A stretch of DNA of 64,000 nt from BNWE01 sp964369545. GTDB taxonomy: Bacteria; Pseudomonadota; Alphaproteobacteria; UBA3830. The position numbers were made by a program, and so were the translations under genes. The notes beneath the pieces are model-generated. The model was not told the DNA's origin, did no database searches, and saw only the letters and a list, made by a program, of their open reading frames with translations. Below, in pieces: positions 36,283 through 45,662 of the stretch (positions are counted from its first letter, which is position 1; every line of letters starts with the position of its first letter). The stretch is taken from positions 140,249 to 204,248 of the forward strand of contig CAYJFA010000002.1 of NCBI GenBank assembly GCA_964369545.1, given 5' to 3'.

Positions 36283-36792
36283 GTGGAAAAAAGCAAAAAA
36301 CCAGAGGTGATTGCGGAGATTAAGCAGCGTTTTGAAAAAAGCGAAGCTGTATTCGTCGTAAATCAAAACAAAATGACGGTTGCAGACACAGAATCTATTA
36401 GAAAGCAACTGAGAGAAGCGTCAGCCAGCTATCTTGTTTGTAAGAATACTCTTGCAAGATTAGCGGTGAAAGATACTTCTTTTGAGTGTGTTTTGCCTCA
36501 TCTTGGAGGTCAGACAGCTCTTGTTTTTTCTAAGAACATTACTGATTCTGCAAAAGTTATACAAGGATACGCTACGAAAAGTGAAGGTAAGATAACTGTT
36601 ATATGTGGTGGATACAACAGTAGCTTATTGAGTGCGAACGATGTTAAAGCGCTGTCTCAATTGCCATCTATGGATGAGCTTCGCGCCAAGGTTATCGCGG
36701 TTATCCAAACGCCAGCACAGCGTATGGCTACATTATTGCAAGCACCAGCATCTCAGATTGCACGTGTTTTAAGTGCGTATTCCAAAAAATAA
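36283..36792 (+). CDS. rplJ: 50S ribosomal protein L10
   Basis: Anchors L7/L12 dimers to the ribosome stalk. 169 residues from a GTG at 36283, which lies 6 bases after GGAG and begins (V/M)EKSKKPEVIAEIKQRF, matching the usual N-terminus; an in-frame ATG at 36271 overlaps that ribosome site and is less likely. The C-terminal helix (QRMATLLQAPASQIARVLSAY) binds L12. Preceded by its leader and followed by rplL after 27 bases. Confidence 0.95.
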   Translation: MEKSKKPEVIAEIKQRFEKSEAVFVVNQNKMTVADTESIRKQLREASASYLVCKNTLARLAVKDTSFECVLPHLGGQTALVFSKNITDSAKVIQGYATKSEGKITVICGGYNSSLLSANDVKALSQLPSMDELRAKVIAVIQTPAQRMATLLQAPASQIARVLSAYSKK

Positions 36793-36819
36793 ATAGTAGT
36801 AAATAAATAGGAGATAAAA

Positions 36820-37197
36820 ATGGCTACAAATTTAGATAAAATCGTTGAAGAATTATCAAAGTTGACAGTTTTAGAAGCTGCTGAATTAAGCAAAAAATTA
36901 GAAGAAGTCTGGGGAGTTTCTGCAGCAGCCCCAGTCGCAGTTGCTGCTGCTGCACCAGCAGGCGGAGCTGCAGCTGTTGAAGAAAAAACGGAATTTGATG
37001 TTATCTTGACAGAAGCCGGAGCTTCTAAGATAGGAGTAATTAAAGTCGTAAGAGAACTTACTGGACTTGGATTGACAGAAGCGAAAGCACTTGTTGAATC
37101 TGCTCCAAAAGCGGTAAAAGAAGCAGTATCAAAAGATGAAGCTCAGAAAATGAAAGCAAAGCTAGAAGAATCAGGCGCAAAAGTTGAATTGAAATAG
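36820..37197 (+). CDS. rplL: 50S ribosomal protein L7/L12
   Basis: Flexible stalk protein that recruits translation GTPases. 125 residues: N-terminal dimerisation helices, an Ala-rich hinge (APVAVAAAAPAGGAAA) and the C-terminal domain with KIGVIKVVRELTGLGLTEAKALVE. A strong terminator follows, so rpoB and rpoC are not in the same operon here. Confidence 0.98.
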   Translation: MATNLDKIVEELSKLTVLEAAELSKKLEEVWGVSAAAPVAVAAAAPAGGAAAVEEKTEFDVILTEAGASKIGVIKVVRELTGLGLTEAKALVESAPKAVKEAVSKDEAQKMKAKLEESGAKVELK

Positions 37198-37221
37198 TCG
37201 ATTTTTCTTTTAATTATACTT

Positions 37222-37262
37222 ACAACAGCGCAATTAATATTAATTACGCTGTTGTTTATATT
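37222..37262 (+). terminator. Rho-independent terminator after rplL
   Basis: ACAACAGCG (37222-37230) and CGCTGTTGT (37247-37255) form a perfect 9-bp stem, extended inside by AATTAATATTAATT. A T-rich stretch (TTATATTCT) follows. It closes the rplJ-rplL unit where rpoB would normally continue. Confidence 0.75.
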
Positions 37263-37319
37263 CTATTCAAAAACAAACTTATATTATAACTCAACTTATC
37301 TTGCTAATAAATAGAATCA

Positions 37320-38039
37320 TTAAATGATTTTTGCAATCAATTGAATGATATTAAAATAATTACCATTTTCGACTTTTATCATTTCTCTCTCTCTAACAGC
37401 ATATGGATTGGAACTGGTTAACCATTCATCCCAAGTTTGCTTGCAACAAGCCATTTTGCCGCAGTCTGTAATTTCAATGCCTTCTACTTTACCACATAAA
37501 TCTTTCCACCAATTTAGAGTATAGAAATTCGCGTTGTCAGGCAAAAACGGTTTTAATTCATCTGGAGTACCATTTTCAAATTCTCTTTGTAAGCCGGGAA
37601 CCGCTACTGCGATACAGCCTCCTTTTTTCACATAAGAAATAAGTGATGGAAGCATTTCTGGTGAGTGACCAAAATAATGGTAAGAATCTATACTAAATAT
37701 AATATCAAAGTAACCATTTGCAAAAGGGAGTGTTTTAGTTGCATCAACAAAAAGTGGAATAGTTTTATCATCAATTCCAAGAATTTGAAAATTCTTATAG
37801 TTTTCGGTTGGCGAAATCCACAAATCGGCAGCAAAAACTGTAGATCCATATTTTCTAGACAGCAATAAGCTAGAAAGACCATATCCACAACCAAGATCAA
37901 GTATTCGCATACTATCTCGAATGTCTAAACATGACGCCAATTCTTCAGATATCCGCATTGCATTAGGCCCCATCATAGTGGCTTTCAAAAATTCTACATT
38001 GCCTTGATTAGAAATAAATTGATATGTAAACGTATACAT
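37320..38039 (-). CDS. SAM-dependent methyltransferase, class I, substrate unknown
   Basis: 239 residues, no signal peptide, cytosolic. Motif I ILDLGCGYGLSSLLLS (about 70-85), acidic residue after motif I in FAADLW, motif IV region FDIIFSIDSYHYFG, and a post-motif glycine turn VKKGGCIAVAVPG. The start MYTFTYQFISNQGNVEFLKATMMGPNAM resembles small-molecule methyltransferases more common in Firmicutes, from memory. It stands alone on the minus strand between rplL and uvrD, at a break in usual gene order, so a later insertion is possible but not shown. Confidence 0.75.
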   Translation of the reverse strand: MYTFTYQFISNQGNVEFLKATMMGPNAMRISEELASCLDIRDSMRILDLGCGYGLSSLLLSRKYGSTVFAADLWISPTENYKNFQILGIDDKTIPLFVDATKTLPFANGYFDIIFSIDSYHYFGHSPEMLPSLISYVKKGGCIAVAVPGLQREFENGTPDELKPFLPDNANFYTLNWWKDLCGKVEGIEITDCGKMACCKQTWDEWLTSSNPYAVREREMIKVENGNYFNIIQLIAKII

Positions 38040-38141
38040 ATACTATCTTTCTTAGATGCTATAATAGAATAGCCATTTTTTCAGTACTATTCAAAAAATA
38101 ATTAGACAGCGGTTTATATTAATGTAAAAATCATAATCGCC

Positions 38142-40040
38142 ATGAATAGCGATTTATTAAATTCTTTAAACCCGGAACAACTGGAGGCCGTCAGTACTCT
38201 TGATAAAGCTTTGCTTGTTTTATCAGGGGCAGGAACCGGAAAAACCAAAGTATTGACCACTAAAATAGCCTACATTATTGAAAACGGATATGCATTTCCT
38301 TCACAAATTTTGGCGGTAACATTCAGCAATAGAGCTGCGCGGGAAATGAAAGAGCGACTTTTTGGAATTATTTCAGGAGCGGATGGAGTTTGGCTTGGAA
38401 CATTTCACTCTATATGCGCAAAAATCCTTAGACAACATTCTGATTTAGTGGGAATCAGTAGGGATTTTACAATTATAGATTCTGATGATCAATTGAAAGT
38501 TGTCAGACAAATTCTGAAAGAACTTAATATCGACAAAAAAATGGCAAACGGATTTGCAGCAAAAATTTCAAGATGGAAAGATAGTGGAATCCAACATAAC
38601 GACTTACGCATAAATACTTCATCCTCAGAAGGAAAAGTATATAAAATATATCAAGAACGTATTAGAAGTTATGATTCTGTGGATTTCGGCGATTTGCTTA
38701 TGTATATAATTCAAATATTTAAAGAAAATCAGGATGTTCTACAAAAATATCGCAAGAAATTCAAATATATATTAGTGGATGAGTATCAAGATACGAATAT
38801 CTCGCAATATCTGTGGTTGAGGATGCTGTCTCCGTCCGGAAATGGATTATGCTGTGTCGGAGATGATGATCAGGCGATATACAGTTGGCGTGGGGCAGAA
38901 ATCGGAAATATTCTGCGATTCGAAAAGGATTTTGTAAATACAAAAATTGTAAAACTAGAGAGAAATTACAGATCTGATGGACATATTCTTGGTGCTGCTG
39001 CATCTCTAATAGCAAAGAATGAAAATCGTCTTGGAAAAACCATATGGACAGAAGGAAATAACGGAGAAAAAGTTTTAATACAACGTACATACAATGGATT
39101 TGAAGAAGCCAAAATCGTTGCCGATAAAATAGAATATTTTCGTAGAAATTATACTAATTACGGAAATATGGCGATTTTGGTTCGAGCAGGGTTTCAAACA
39201 AGAGAATTCGAAGATCGAATGATCGCGTATGGATTACCTTATAAAGTTGTTGGTGGGTTAAAATTTTATGATCGCCAAGAGATTAAGGATATTATTGCTT
39301 ATATGAGGTTAATATATCAACCAAACGATAGCTTAGCATTTGAACGTATTATAAATGTTCCCAAAAGAGGAATCGGTGCATCGACCATGTCTCAATTTCA
39401 TCAATATTCCATAGAGCGCAACATCTCCTTATATCAAGCAGCAAATGAGATGCTATTATCAGGCACTTTACGACCGACATTAAAACAATCTCTTTCAGAT
39501 TTTTTTGATTTTATGAATTCCATGAAAGAACGTAATGATTTGCGGCCCGCAGAAATCGCAAAGATTATTATTGATGAAACAGGATATATTTCAGCATTGA
39601 ATAACGAACAAACTTTAGAAGCGCAATCAAGAATAGAAAATCTGAAAGAATTACTGATTGCTATTGAGGACTATAATGATCTTCAAACATTCATCGAGCA
39701 TGTGAGCTTAGTTATGGATTCGCAGAAAAACACTACGGACGATCTGGTAAATATAATGACTCTCCATAGTGCGAAAGGATTAGAATTCGATGTGGTGTTT
39801 CTTGCTGGCTGGGAGGAGGGGATTTTCCCACATACCCTGAGCCTGCAAGAAGGGAATCTTGAGGAAGAAAGAAGACTTGCCTATGTTGGAATTACTCGAG
39901 CTAGAAAATATGCTTTTATTACATATGCAATGAATCGAAAAATATACAATCAATGGCAGACAAATATGCCATCAAGATTTTTATCTGAATTATCCGAAGC
40001 ACATACAATTCATAATAAAATGAATTGTAATTTAAATTAA
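38142..40040 (+). CDS. uvrD: UvrD/PcrA-type superfamily 1 DNA helicase
   Basis: 3'-5' helicase for nucleotide-excision and mismatch repair. 632 residues, shorter than the E. coli enzyme (720), lacking most of the C-terminal tail. Motif I LSGAGTGKTKVL, motif II DEYQDTN, motif III DDDQAIYSWRGAE, motif V TLHSAKGLEFDVV and motif VI YVGITRARK are all present. UvrD/PcrA is the best fit; Rep is the alternative. Its stop is 9 bases from the convergent ftsB stop. Confidence 0.92.
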   Translation: MNSDLLNSLNPEQLEAVSTLDKALLVLSGAGTGKTKVLTTKIAYIIENGYAFPSQILAVTFSNRAAREMKERLFGIISGADGVWLGTFHSICAKILRQHSDLVGISRDFTIIDSDDQLKVVRQILKELNIDKKMANGFAAKISRWKDSGIQHNDLRINTSSSEGKVYKIYQERIRSYDSVDFGDLLMYIIQIFKENQDVLQKYRKKFKYILVDEYQDTNISQYLWLRMLSPSGNGLCCVGDDDQAIYSWRGAEIGNILRFEKDFVNTKIVKLERNYRSDGHILGAAASLIAKNENRLGKTIWTEGNNGEKVLIQRTYNGFEEAKIVADKIEYFRRNYTNYGNMAILVRAGFQTREFEDRMIAYGLPYKVVGGLKFYDRQEIKDIIAYMRLIYQPNDSLAFERIINVPKRGIGASTMSQFHQYSIERNISLYQAANEMLLSGTLRPTLKQSLSDFFDFMNSMKERNDLRPAEIAKIIIDETGYISALNNEQTLEAQSRIENLKELLIAIEDYNDLQTFIEHVSLVMDSQKNTTDDLVNIMTLHSAKGLEFDVVFLAGWEEGIFPHTLSLQEGNLEEERRLAYVGITRARKYAFITYAMNRKIYNQWQTNMPSRFLSELSEAHTIHNKMNCNLN

Positions 40041-40049
40041 TGAATTTTT

Positions 40050-40379
40050 TTATTTATTTTGATGCGGTAAGAGTACAATTATGTCATTTTCATACGAAAA
40101 TCCAAGAATGTTCTGTGCTTGTTCCTCTAATAGATCCAAATCTAGATTATCGTTTCTTAATAAACTAATTTTATTTTCAAGAAAAGCATTGTCTTCTTTG
40201 AGATTTTTCAACTCTCTCTCAAGAGTTTCTACCTCTCTAGTTAGCAAAGCCCACGATACCGCGCCACGTGCGCCAGTAAATATATGATATATAAAATATC
40301 CTGCGACACAAATCCATACAATATTGGATATGATAAATCTTATGTTTTTATTAATTGATGGCGAGGAAAAATATATCAT
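40050..40379 (-). CDS. ftsB: Septum formation initiator FtsB/DivIC family protein
   Basis: Divisome protein. 109 residues: one membrane segment (FIISNIVWICVAGYFIYHIF, about 15-34) followed by a leucine-zipper coiled coil (VETLERELKNLKEDNAFLENKISLLRND) and a short globular end (LDLLEEQAQNILGFSYENDIIVLL), the family layout. It follows kdsA, as in many alphaproteobacteria, though eno, often between them, is absent. Confidence 0.88.
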   Translation of the reverse strand: MIYFSSPSINKNIRFIISNIVWICVAGYFIYHIFTGARGAVSWALLTREVETLERELKNLKEDNAFLENKISLLRNDNLDLDLLEEQAQNILGFSYENDIIVLLPHQNK

Positions 40380-40390
40380 TATTACTCAAA

Positions 40391-41236
40391 TCAGCATGAC
40401 ATATCTGTATATCTCGAATTTTTAGCAAGTTCATCAAATTTTTTTATGGAAATCAGAAAATCTTTCATTGCATGAAGTGGTATCATATTAGGGCCATCGC
40501 AATATGCGTTATTTGGATCAGAATGTGTTTCAATATATATTCCCGCTACTCCGATAGATACGGCTGCTCTTGCTAATAGCTCGACGTGCTCTCTTACTCC
40601 CCCGCTAGATTCACCAAGCCCTCCGGGTTCTTGAACAGAATGAGTCGCGTCAAATATAATAGGATATCCGAAATCTGCCATTATCTTTAGCGATCGCATA
40701 TCCGAAATAAGTCGATTGTATCCAAAACAAGTTCCTCGTTCACAGAGCATTATTGAACTATTTCCGGATTCAATTATTTTTTTACAGACATTTTTCATAT
40801 CCCATGGAGCGAGAAATTGCCCTTTTTTGATATGGATAGTCTTTTTTGTTTGCGCGGCTGCCGTAAGCAAATCTGTTTGACGACACAAAAAGGCAGGAAT
40901 TTGCAAAACATCGACAACTTCTGCAATTGACTTGCATTGGGACGATTCGTGAACGTCTGTAACCGTTAAACATCCAAAAGTTTTTTTAATTTCTTGAAAT
41001 ACCTTTAATGCATCATTTAATTTCATTCCTCTTTTTGCGTATAAACTCGATCTATTAGCTTTATCAAATGACGATTTAAAAATATAAGGAATTTCTAATT
41101 CATCTGTTAATTTTTTAAGGTGTTCAGCATGTCTCAGAGCCATATCTCTGTTTTCCATAGCACATGGACCGGCAATTAATATTATAGGATTATTATTGGA
41201 TACTGAAATATTCCCAATTTTAATTGTGTTCTGCAT
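40391..41236 (-). CDS. kdsA: 3-deoxy-8-phosphooctulonate synthase
   Basis: Condenses phosphoenolpyruvate with arabinose 5-phosphate to Kdo 8-phosphate, for lipopolysaccharide. 281 residues. ILIAGPCAMENRD, the PEP-binding SSFDKANRSS, the KKGQFLAPWDMKN block, the FDATHSVQEPGG block and the C-terminal ETHSDPNNAYCDGPNM are the expected landmarks. Shows that the cell makes Kdo. Lies between secG and ftsB on the minus strand. Confidence 0.96.
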   Translation of the reverse strand: MQNTIKIGNISVSNNNPIILIAGPCAMENRDMALRHAEHLKKLTDELEIPYIFKSSFDKANRSSLYAKRGMKLNDALKVFQEIKKTFGCLTVTDVHESSQCKSIAEVVDVLQIPAFLCRQTDLLTAAAQTKKTIHIKKGQFLAPWDMKNVCKKIIESGNSSIMLCERGTCFGYNRLISDMRSLKIMADFGYPIIFDATHSVQEPGGLGESSGGVREHVELLARAAVSIGVAGIYIETHSDPNNAYCDGPNMIPLHAMKDFLISIKKFDELAKNSRYTDMSC

Positions 41237-41246
41237 TGCTATCCTC

Positions 41247-41654
41247 CTATTTTTTAGGCTTTGCTGGAACTTTAGTTGTATTTTTCACATCATTTACTTG
41301 ATTCATTGGCAAAGAATTTGCTTTTTGATCAGGAGGAACAGCTTTATCTGCAATAGATTTTACCGGCGCTGTACTAGCCGATTCGCTGGCTACTTTATCA
41401 ATGATAGATCCTTGTGCTGGAGTATGTTTTACCATTTTCGCCATTACTAAGCAGTTTATTATAAATATAGTCATTAAAACAGCGGTCGCTCGTGTTAAAA
41501 TATTTGCCTGACCGCGAACTGAAAACATTCCGCTTGCAGCTCCGCCTCCACTCGAACCGAGAGCACCATCAGAATCGTGTTTCTGAAGGAGGATTAAACC
41601 TATTATAGAAAGCGTTAATACAAAATGAATGGCTAACAAAAAAGACAACATCAC
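41247..41654 (-). CDS. secG: Protein-export membrane protein SecG
   Basis: Small accessory subunit of SecYEG. 135 residues: two membrane segments (about 3-22 and 52-70) around the signature LLQKHDSDGALGSSGGGAAS, then a Lys/Pro/Ala-rich soluble tail (KNTTKVPAKPKK) of about 65 residues, as in other alphaproteobacteria. 10 bases before kdsA. Confidence 0.93.
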   Translation of the reverse strand: MMLSFLLAIHFVLTLSIIGLILLQKHDSDGALGSSGGGAASGMFSVRGQANILTRATAVLMTIFIINCLVMAKMVKHTPAQGSIIDKVASESASTAPVKSIADKAVPPDQKANSLPMNQVNDVKNTTKVPAKPKK

Positions 41655-41674
41655 ATCACTCCAAATAATAAAAA

Positions 41675-41848
41675 TTAATCGTAGGTAATAGCTTCTTCAG
41701 GACATGTTGATGTACAACATCCACACCCTAGACATATTTCATAATCTATTTCAATACGGCTATTTTTTTCTGATATGGCCTTAACGGGGCATATTTCAAT
41801 ACAGGATAAGCATTTTTTGCATTTTTCTTGTGAAATCTTCAAAATCAA
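41675..41848 (-). CDS. 2[4Fe-4S] ferredoxin, 57 residues
   Basis: Small low-potential electron carrier. The product (MILKISQEKCKKC...EEAITYD) has two full cluster motifs: C10-x2-C13-x2-C16-x3-C20-P and C39-x2-C42-x2-C45-x3-C49-P, the clostridial dicluster pattern with pseudo-twofold symmetry. The likely start is the TTG at 41848-41846, 4 bases after AAGG. It is short enough to be missed by length filters. It sits between rplS (10 bases upstream) and secG (20 bases downstream), an unusual place. Redox partner unknown; a radical-SAM activase or an oxidoreductase elsewhere would fit. Confidence 0.85.
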   Translation of the reverse strand: MILKISQEKCKKCLSCIEICPVKAISEKNSRIEIDYEICLGCGCCTSTCPEEAITYD

Positions 41849-41858
41849 TATACCTTAT

Positions 41859-42275
41859 TTATTCAGATATAGTTTGCTCAGTACTACTTACTTCGGAAGC
41901 AACATTTTTATTTTTTGTATATGTGTTTTTTTCTACAATTCTTGCTGATTTTCCAAGTCTACTGCGTAAATAATACAATTTTGCTCTGCGAACAACACCA
42001 TGTCTAATAACTTCAATTTTAATATTTGGAGAATAAAGAGGAAAAACTCTCTCAACTCCTTCGCCAAATGAGATTTTTCTTACAGTAAAGGAGGATCCTA
42101 TACTACGATTACGCCTCGCAATGCAAACTCCCTCAAAAGATTGCATGCGCTCTTTTTCTCCTTCAACAACTTTTACCAATACTTTCAGTGTATCTCCTGG
42201 AGCAAAATCCGGAATCGCTCTGTTGACTGATAATCTCTCTTGTTCCTGTTTTTCAAATTTTTGTAAAATATTCAT
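41859..42275 (-). CDS. rplS: 50S ribosomal protein L19
   Basis: Ribosomal protein at the 30S-50S interface. 138 residues from the ATG at 42275 (MNILQKFEKQEQERL), preceded by AAAGAG; the frame is open upstream to 42314, but those residues are not family-like. Core FAPGDTLKVLVKVVEG, ARRNRSIGSSFTVRKIS and VRRAKLYYLRSRLGKSARI are typical. A Thr/Glu/Ser tail follows. trmD, rimM and rpsP, the usual neighbours, are absent. Confidence 0.95.
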   Translation of the reverse strand: MNILQKFEKQEQERLSVNRAIPDFAPGDTLKVLVKVVEGEKERMQSFEGVCIARRNRSIGSSFTVRKISFGEGVERVFPLYSPNIKIEVIRHGVVRRAKLYYLRSRLGKSARIVEKNTYTKNKNVASEVSSTEQTISE

Positions 42276-42477
42276 CTCTTTATAATTCCTGAACAGACCA
42301 ATATTAAATAACATAATTCTATAACAAACTCAAATGCTATAATAAAAATAACACAATTTAAAAAATTAATTATCGATACGCGGTAATCAATTGACATTGC
42401 CATGTTTTATATCTAGTTTCTAATGATATATGAAGCGTTTGATTGCATTCTATTAAAATATTTGGATAAATACTACT

Positions 42478-45231
42478 ATGCCTATAAATTTTAAGGATAC
42501 TATTTTTCTTCCTGAGACTAATTTTCAAATGCGCGCATCTTTATCCAAAAAAGAGCCTGAGCTTTTGGAATATTGGAAAGGCTTGGATATATATCAAAAA
42601 CTAAGAATGAGTTCTGACGGGAAAAAACAATTTATTCTACATGATGGCCCCCCATTTTCCAATGGCAATCCTCATGCTGGCACTGCTATGAATAAAGTTT
42701 TAAAAGATATAATTGTCCGTATGAAACAGATGCAGGGACTCGATGCTCCTTATGTTCCAGGATGGGATTGTCATGGACTTCCTATCGAGTGGAAAGTGGA
42801 AGAACAGTTGCGTGAAAAAAATATCAATAAAAAAGATATATCAATTCCAGATTTTAGAAATATGTGTAAGGAATTTGCGGAATATTGGATAAATATCCAA
42901 AGAGAGGGATTTAAACGACTAGGAGTAAATGGAGATTGGGAAAATCCTTATCTTACAATGAGTTATGAAGCTGAAGCAGCTGTTATTAGAGCAATTGGTA
43001 AATTTATTATAGATGGAACTTTCTGTCGTGGAGAGCGTCCTGTATTCTGGTCGGTTGTTGAAGAAACCGCTTTAGCAGATGCAGAAATTGAATATATGAA
43101 CAAAAAATCCACAAGTATTTATCTTGCGTTTAAAATAAAATTCTCACAACAAGATTTTTTGCGAGATGCGTATTGTGTGATATGGACGACAACGCCTTGG
43201 ACAATTCCTGGGAATAGAGCCATCGCATATTCAAAACAAATTACATATTGTTTATTAGAAGCTCTCGGAAGGAAAATCATAGTTGCTAAAGATTTGGTTG
43301 AAGCCTTCAAGGCAACCACATCTTTAGAATGCAAGGTGATAAAAGAATTCAGTGGTGAATTGCTGGAGGGAACAGTTTGCTGCCACCCTTTATGCTTATC
43401 TGGATACGATTTTGATGTTCAACTTTTACATGGAGAACACGTTGAGATAGAATCTGGTACCGGATTGGTTCATACAGCTCCGGAGCACGGAGTTGAGGAT
43501 TTTCAGATTTGCAAAAAGCATGGAATCTCTGTGCTGCAAAATGTTGGCGGAAATGGATATTATCATGACCATGTACCATTATTTGCTGGAAAACACATAT
43601 TTAAAGTAGAAAAAGAAATACTTCAAACATTAGAAGAGGTTGATGCTTTATTATTTAAAACTACAATTGTACACAGCTATCCTCACTCTTGGAGATCGAA
43701 GGCGCCGTTAATTTTTAGAACAACTCCGCAATGGTTCTTGAGTATGGATAATACAGGACTTCGCAAAAAAGCGTTAGAAGAAATCGAAAAAGTAAATTGG
43801 ATTCCAAAGCAGGGATATAACCGCATAAAAGCATTTGTTGAATCCAGAGGAGACTGGTGTATTTCCCGCCAGAGAGTCTGGGGAGTTCCAATGCCTCTAT
43901 TTATTGAGAAGAAAACCGGAGAACCATTAAGAGATACTGAAGTTATAAATCGTATTGCAGAAATTTTTGAAAAAGAAGGATCAAACACTTGGTTTTCGAG
44001 AAATGCAGAAGATTTTCTTGGTGAAAAATACGATTCTGCTGACTATGAGCAGAGCATGGATACCATGGATGTCTGGTTTGAAAGCGCTTCAACGCATGCG
44101 TATGTTTTAAGAAAAGATGATCACTCGGTACAAGCAGATATTTATCTTGAGGGATCAGATCAGCATAGAGGCTGGTTCCAGCATTCTCTTTTGAATTCTT
44201 GTGGCGTCTTTGGGAATTCTCCATTTAAGTCGGTGTTAACTCATGGATTTATAGTCGATGAGAATGGTAAAAAAATGTCAAAGTCTTTAGGAAATGTAAT
44301 CACGTTAGATGAGGTAGTGCAAAATTGGGGCGCGGATATTTTTAGAATGTGGGTTGCCAGCAGTGACTTTACGCAAGATCTTAAACTTGGATTAAATATT
44401 CTAAAGCAGCTCGAAGATGTATACCGCAAAATCCGCAATACATTAAGATATATGCTGGGCGCTCTTTCGAAATATGATCATGATGCTGAAAAAGTTTCCT
44501 ACGATGACTTTCCAGATCTCGAAAAATGGGTTTTACATAGATTATATGAGATTGAAACCGAACTAGATCAATGTATAGATAAATACGATATAAACAGATA
44601 TTTTACTATATTACATACATTTTGTTCGGGTGATTTATCAATGTTTTTCTTTGATATCAGAAAAGATTGTTTATATTGTGATCATAAGAGTGATAAAAAA
44701 CGCAAAGCATATCGCATGGTTTTGTATATTCTGTTCCAACATTTAGTTAGAAGGTTAGCTCCAATTTTAGTTTACACTTCGGAAGAAGCTTGGCTAAGTT
44801 TGCATAAAACATCAAGTGTTCATCTGGAACAATTTATATCTTTGAATGAGCAGTGTATCAATCTTGAATTATTTAATAAAATTAATAGGGTGAAAGAAAT
44901 TCGCAAATCTGTAACAGCCGCTTTGGAAATCGCCAGAAAAGATAAAATATTGGGATCCAGTTTACAGGCTTGCATAACAATTTATGATCCAGAAAATATA
45001 ATTCCGATTTCATGTGATGATTTTTGGAAGGAAGTGACAATTACATCAGAATTTAAAATAAAAAAAACAGCAATTCCACAAGAGGCGTTTGTTAGTGATG
45101 ATTTGAAAAATATAGGTGTTGTTATAGATCTAGCAGAGGGGCAAAAGTGTGAAAGATGTTGGAAAATTACTACTAATTTGAAAGACCAAATATGCGAAAG
45201 ATGTCAAAAAGTCTTAACTCAAAGAAATTAA
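42478..45231 (+). CDS. ileS: Isoleucine--tRNA ligase
   Basis: Charges tRNA-Ile, with editing. 917 residues. The class I HIGH region reads GPPFSNGNPHAGTAMNKVLKD (HAGT form); KMSKS is exact in GKKMSKSLGNVI. WDCHGLPIEWKVE and the CP1 editing block TTPWTIPGNRAI are present. A C-terminal zinc ribbon (CERCWKI...CERC) marks the bacterial form. Head of a tight run: lspA overlaps its end by 40 bases. Confidence 0.97.
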   Translation: MPINFKDTIFLPETNFQMRASLSKKEPELLEYWKGLDIYQKLRMSSDGKKQFILHDGPPFSNGNPHAGTAMNKVLKDIIVRMKQMQGLDAPYVPGWDCHGLPIEWKVEEQLREKNINKKDISIPDFRNMCKEFAEYWINIQREGFKRLGVNGDWENPYLTMSYEAEAAVIRAIGKFIIDGTFCRGERPVFWSVVEETALADAEIEYMNKKSTSIYLAFKIKFSQQDFLRDAYCVIWTTTPWTIPGNRAIAYSKQITYCLLEALGRKIIVAKDLVEAFKATTSLECKVIKEFSGELLEGTVCCHPLCLSGYDFDVQLLHGEHVEIESGTGLVHTAPEHGVEDFQICKKHGISVLQNVGGNGYYHDHVPLFAGKHIFKVEKEILQTLEEVDALLFKTTIVHSYPHSWRSKAPLIFRTTPQWFLSMDNTGLRKKALEEIEKVNWIPKQGYNRIKAFVESRGDWCISRQRVWGVPMPLFIEKKTGEPLRDTEVINRIAEIFEKEGSNTWFSRNAEDFLGEKYDSADYEQSMDTMDVWFESASTHAYVLRKDDHSVQADIYLEGSDQHRGWFQHSLLNSCGVFGNSPFKSVLTHGFIVDENGKKMSKSLGNVITLDEVVQNWGADIFRMWVASSDFTQDLKLGLNILKQLEDVYRKIRNTLRYMLGALSKYDHDAEKVSYDDFPDLEKWVLHRLYEIETELDQCIDKYDINRYFTILHTFCSGDLSMFFFDIRKDCLYCDHKSDKKRKAYRMVLYILFQHLVRRLAPILVYTSEEAWLSLHKTSSVHLEQFISLNEQCINLELFNKINRVKEIRKSVTAALEIARKDKILGSSLQACITIYDPENIIPISCDDFWKEVTITSEFKIKKTAIPQEAFVSDDLKNIGVVIDLAEGQKCERCWKITTNLKDQICERCQKVLTQRN

Positions 45232-45662
45232 TTACATTTTTAGCGTTTTTTATTTTGTTAAGCGATCAAATTTCAAAGTGGCTGGTTATAAATTCAATGA
45301 CCTTAGGAGAAAGTTGCTATGTATTCCCGTTTTTCAATATTGTTATGGTGAAAAATAACGGTATAACTTTTGGAATGTTAAGAGGTGTTATTCCTTCTGT
45401 TGTTTTGATATTAATTGCCATTGTTGTTATGATATTTGTATTTATTTGGGCAAACCGCAATAAATATTATATGCTACCAGCGGCGTTAATAATAAGCGGA
45501 GCGATCGGAAACATGATCGATAGAATTGTCTTTGACGCGGTTATCGATTTTTTGGACTTTCACTTATGTGGATATCATTGGCCTGCATTTAATATAGCGG
45601 ATAGCGCTATTGTTATTGGTGCTGCTATTTTATTTTTTATTTCTTTTGGAGAAAAAACGTGA
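45192..45662 (+). CDS. lspA: Lipoprotein signal peptidase
   Basis: Inner-membrane aspartyl protease that cleaves lipoprotein signals before the acylated Cys. 156 residues with four membrane segments. Catalytic Asp residues are in GNMIDRIVFDAVIDFLDF and FNIADSAIVIG. Starts inside ileS (ATG 45192, or 45201). Its substrates in this window include BamB, the RND adaptor and channel, the NlpD-like and LpoA-like proteins and the tiny lipoprotein encoded next. Confidence 0.95.
   Translation: MRKMSKSLNSKKLITFLAFFILLSDQISKWLVINSMTLGESCYVFPFFNIVMVKNNGITFGMLRGVIPSVVLILIAIVVMIFVFIWANRNKYYMLPAALIISGAIGNMIDRIVFDAVIDFLDFHLCGYHWPAFNIADSAIVIGAAILFFISFGEKT

Noticed and set aside
42640..42720. HAGT in place of HIGH in IleRS
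   Set aside because: The class I signature tolerates such variants, and KMSKS and all other blocks are intact, so I do not count it as a defect.
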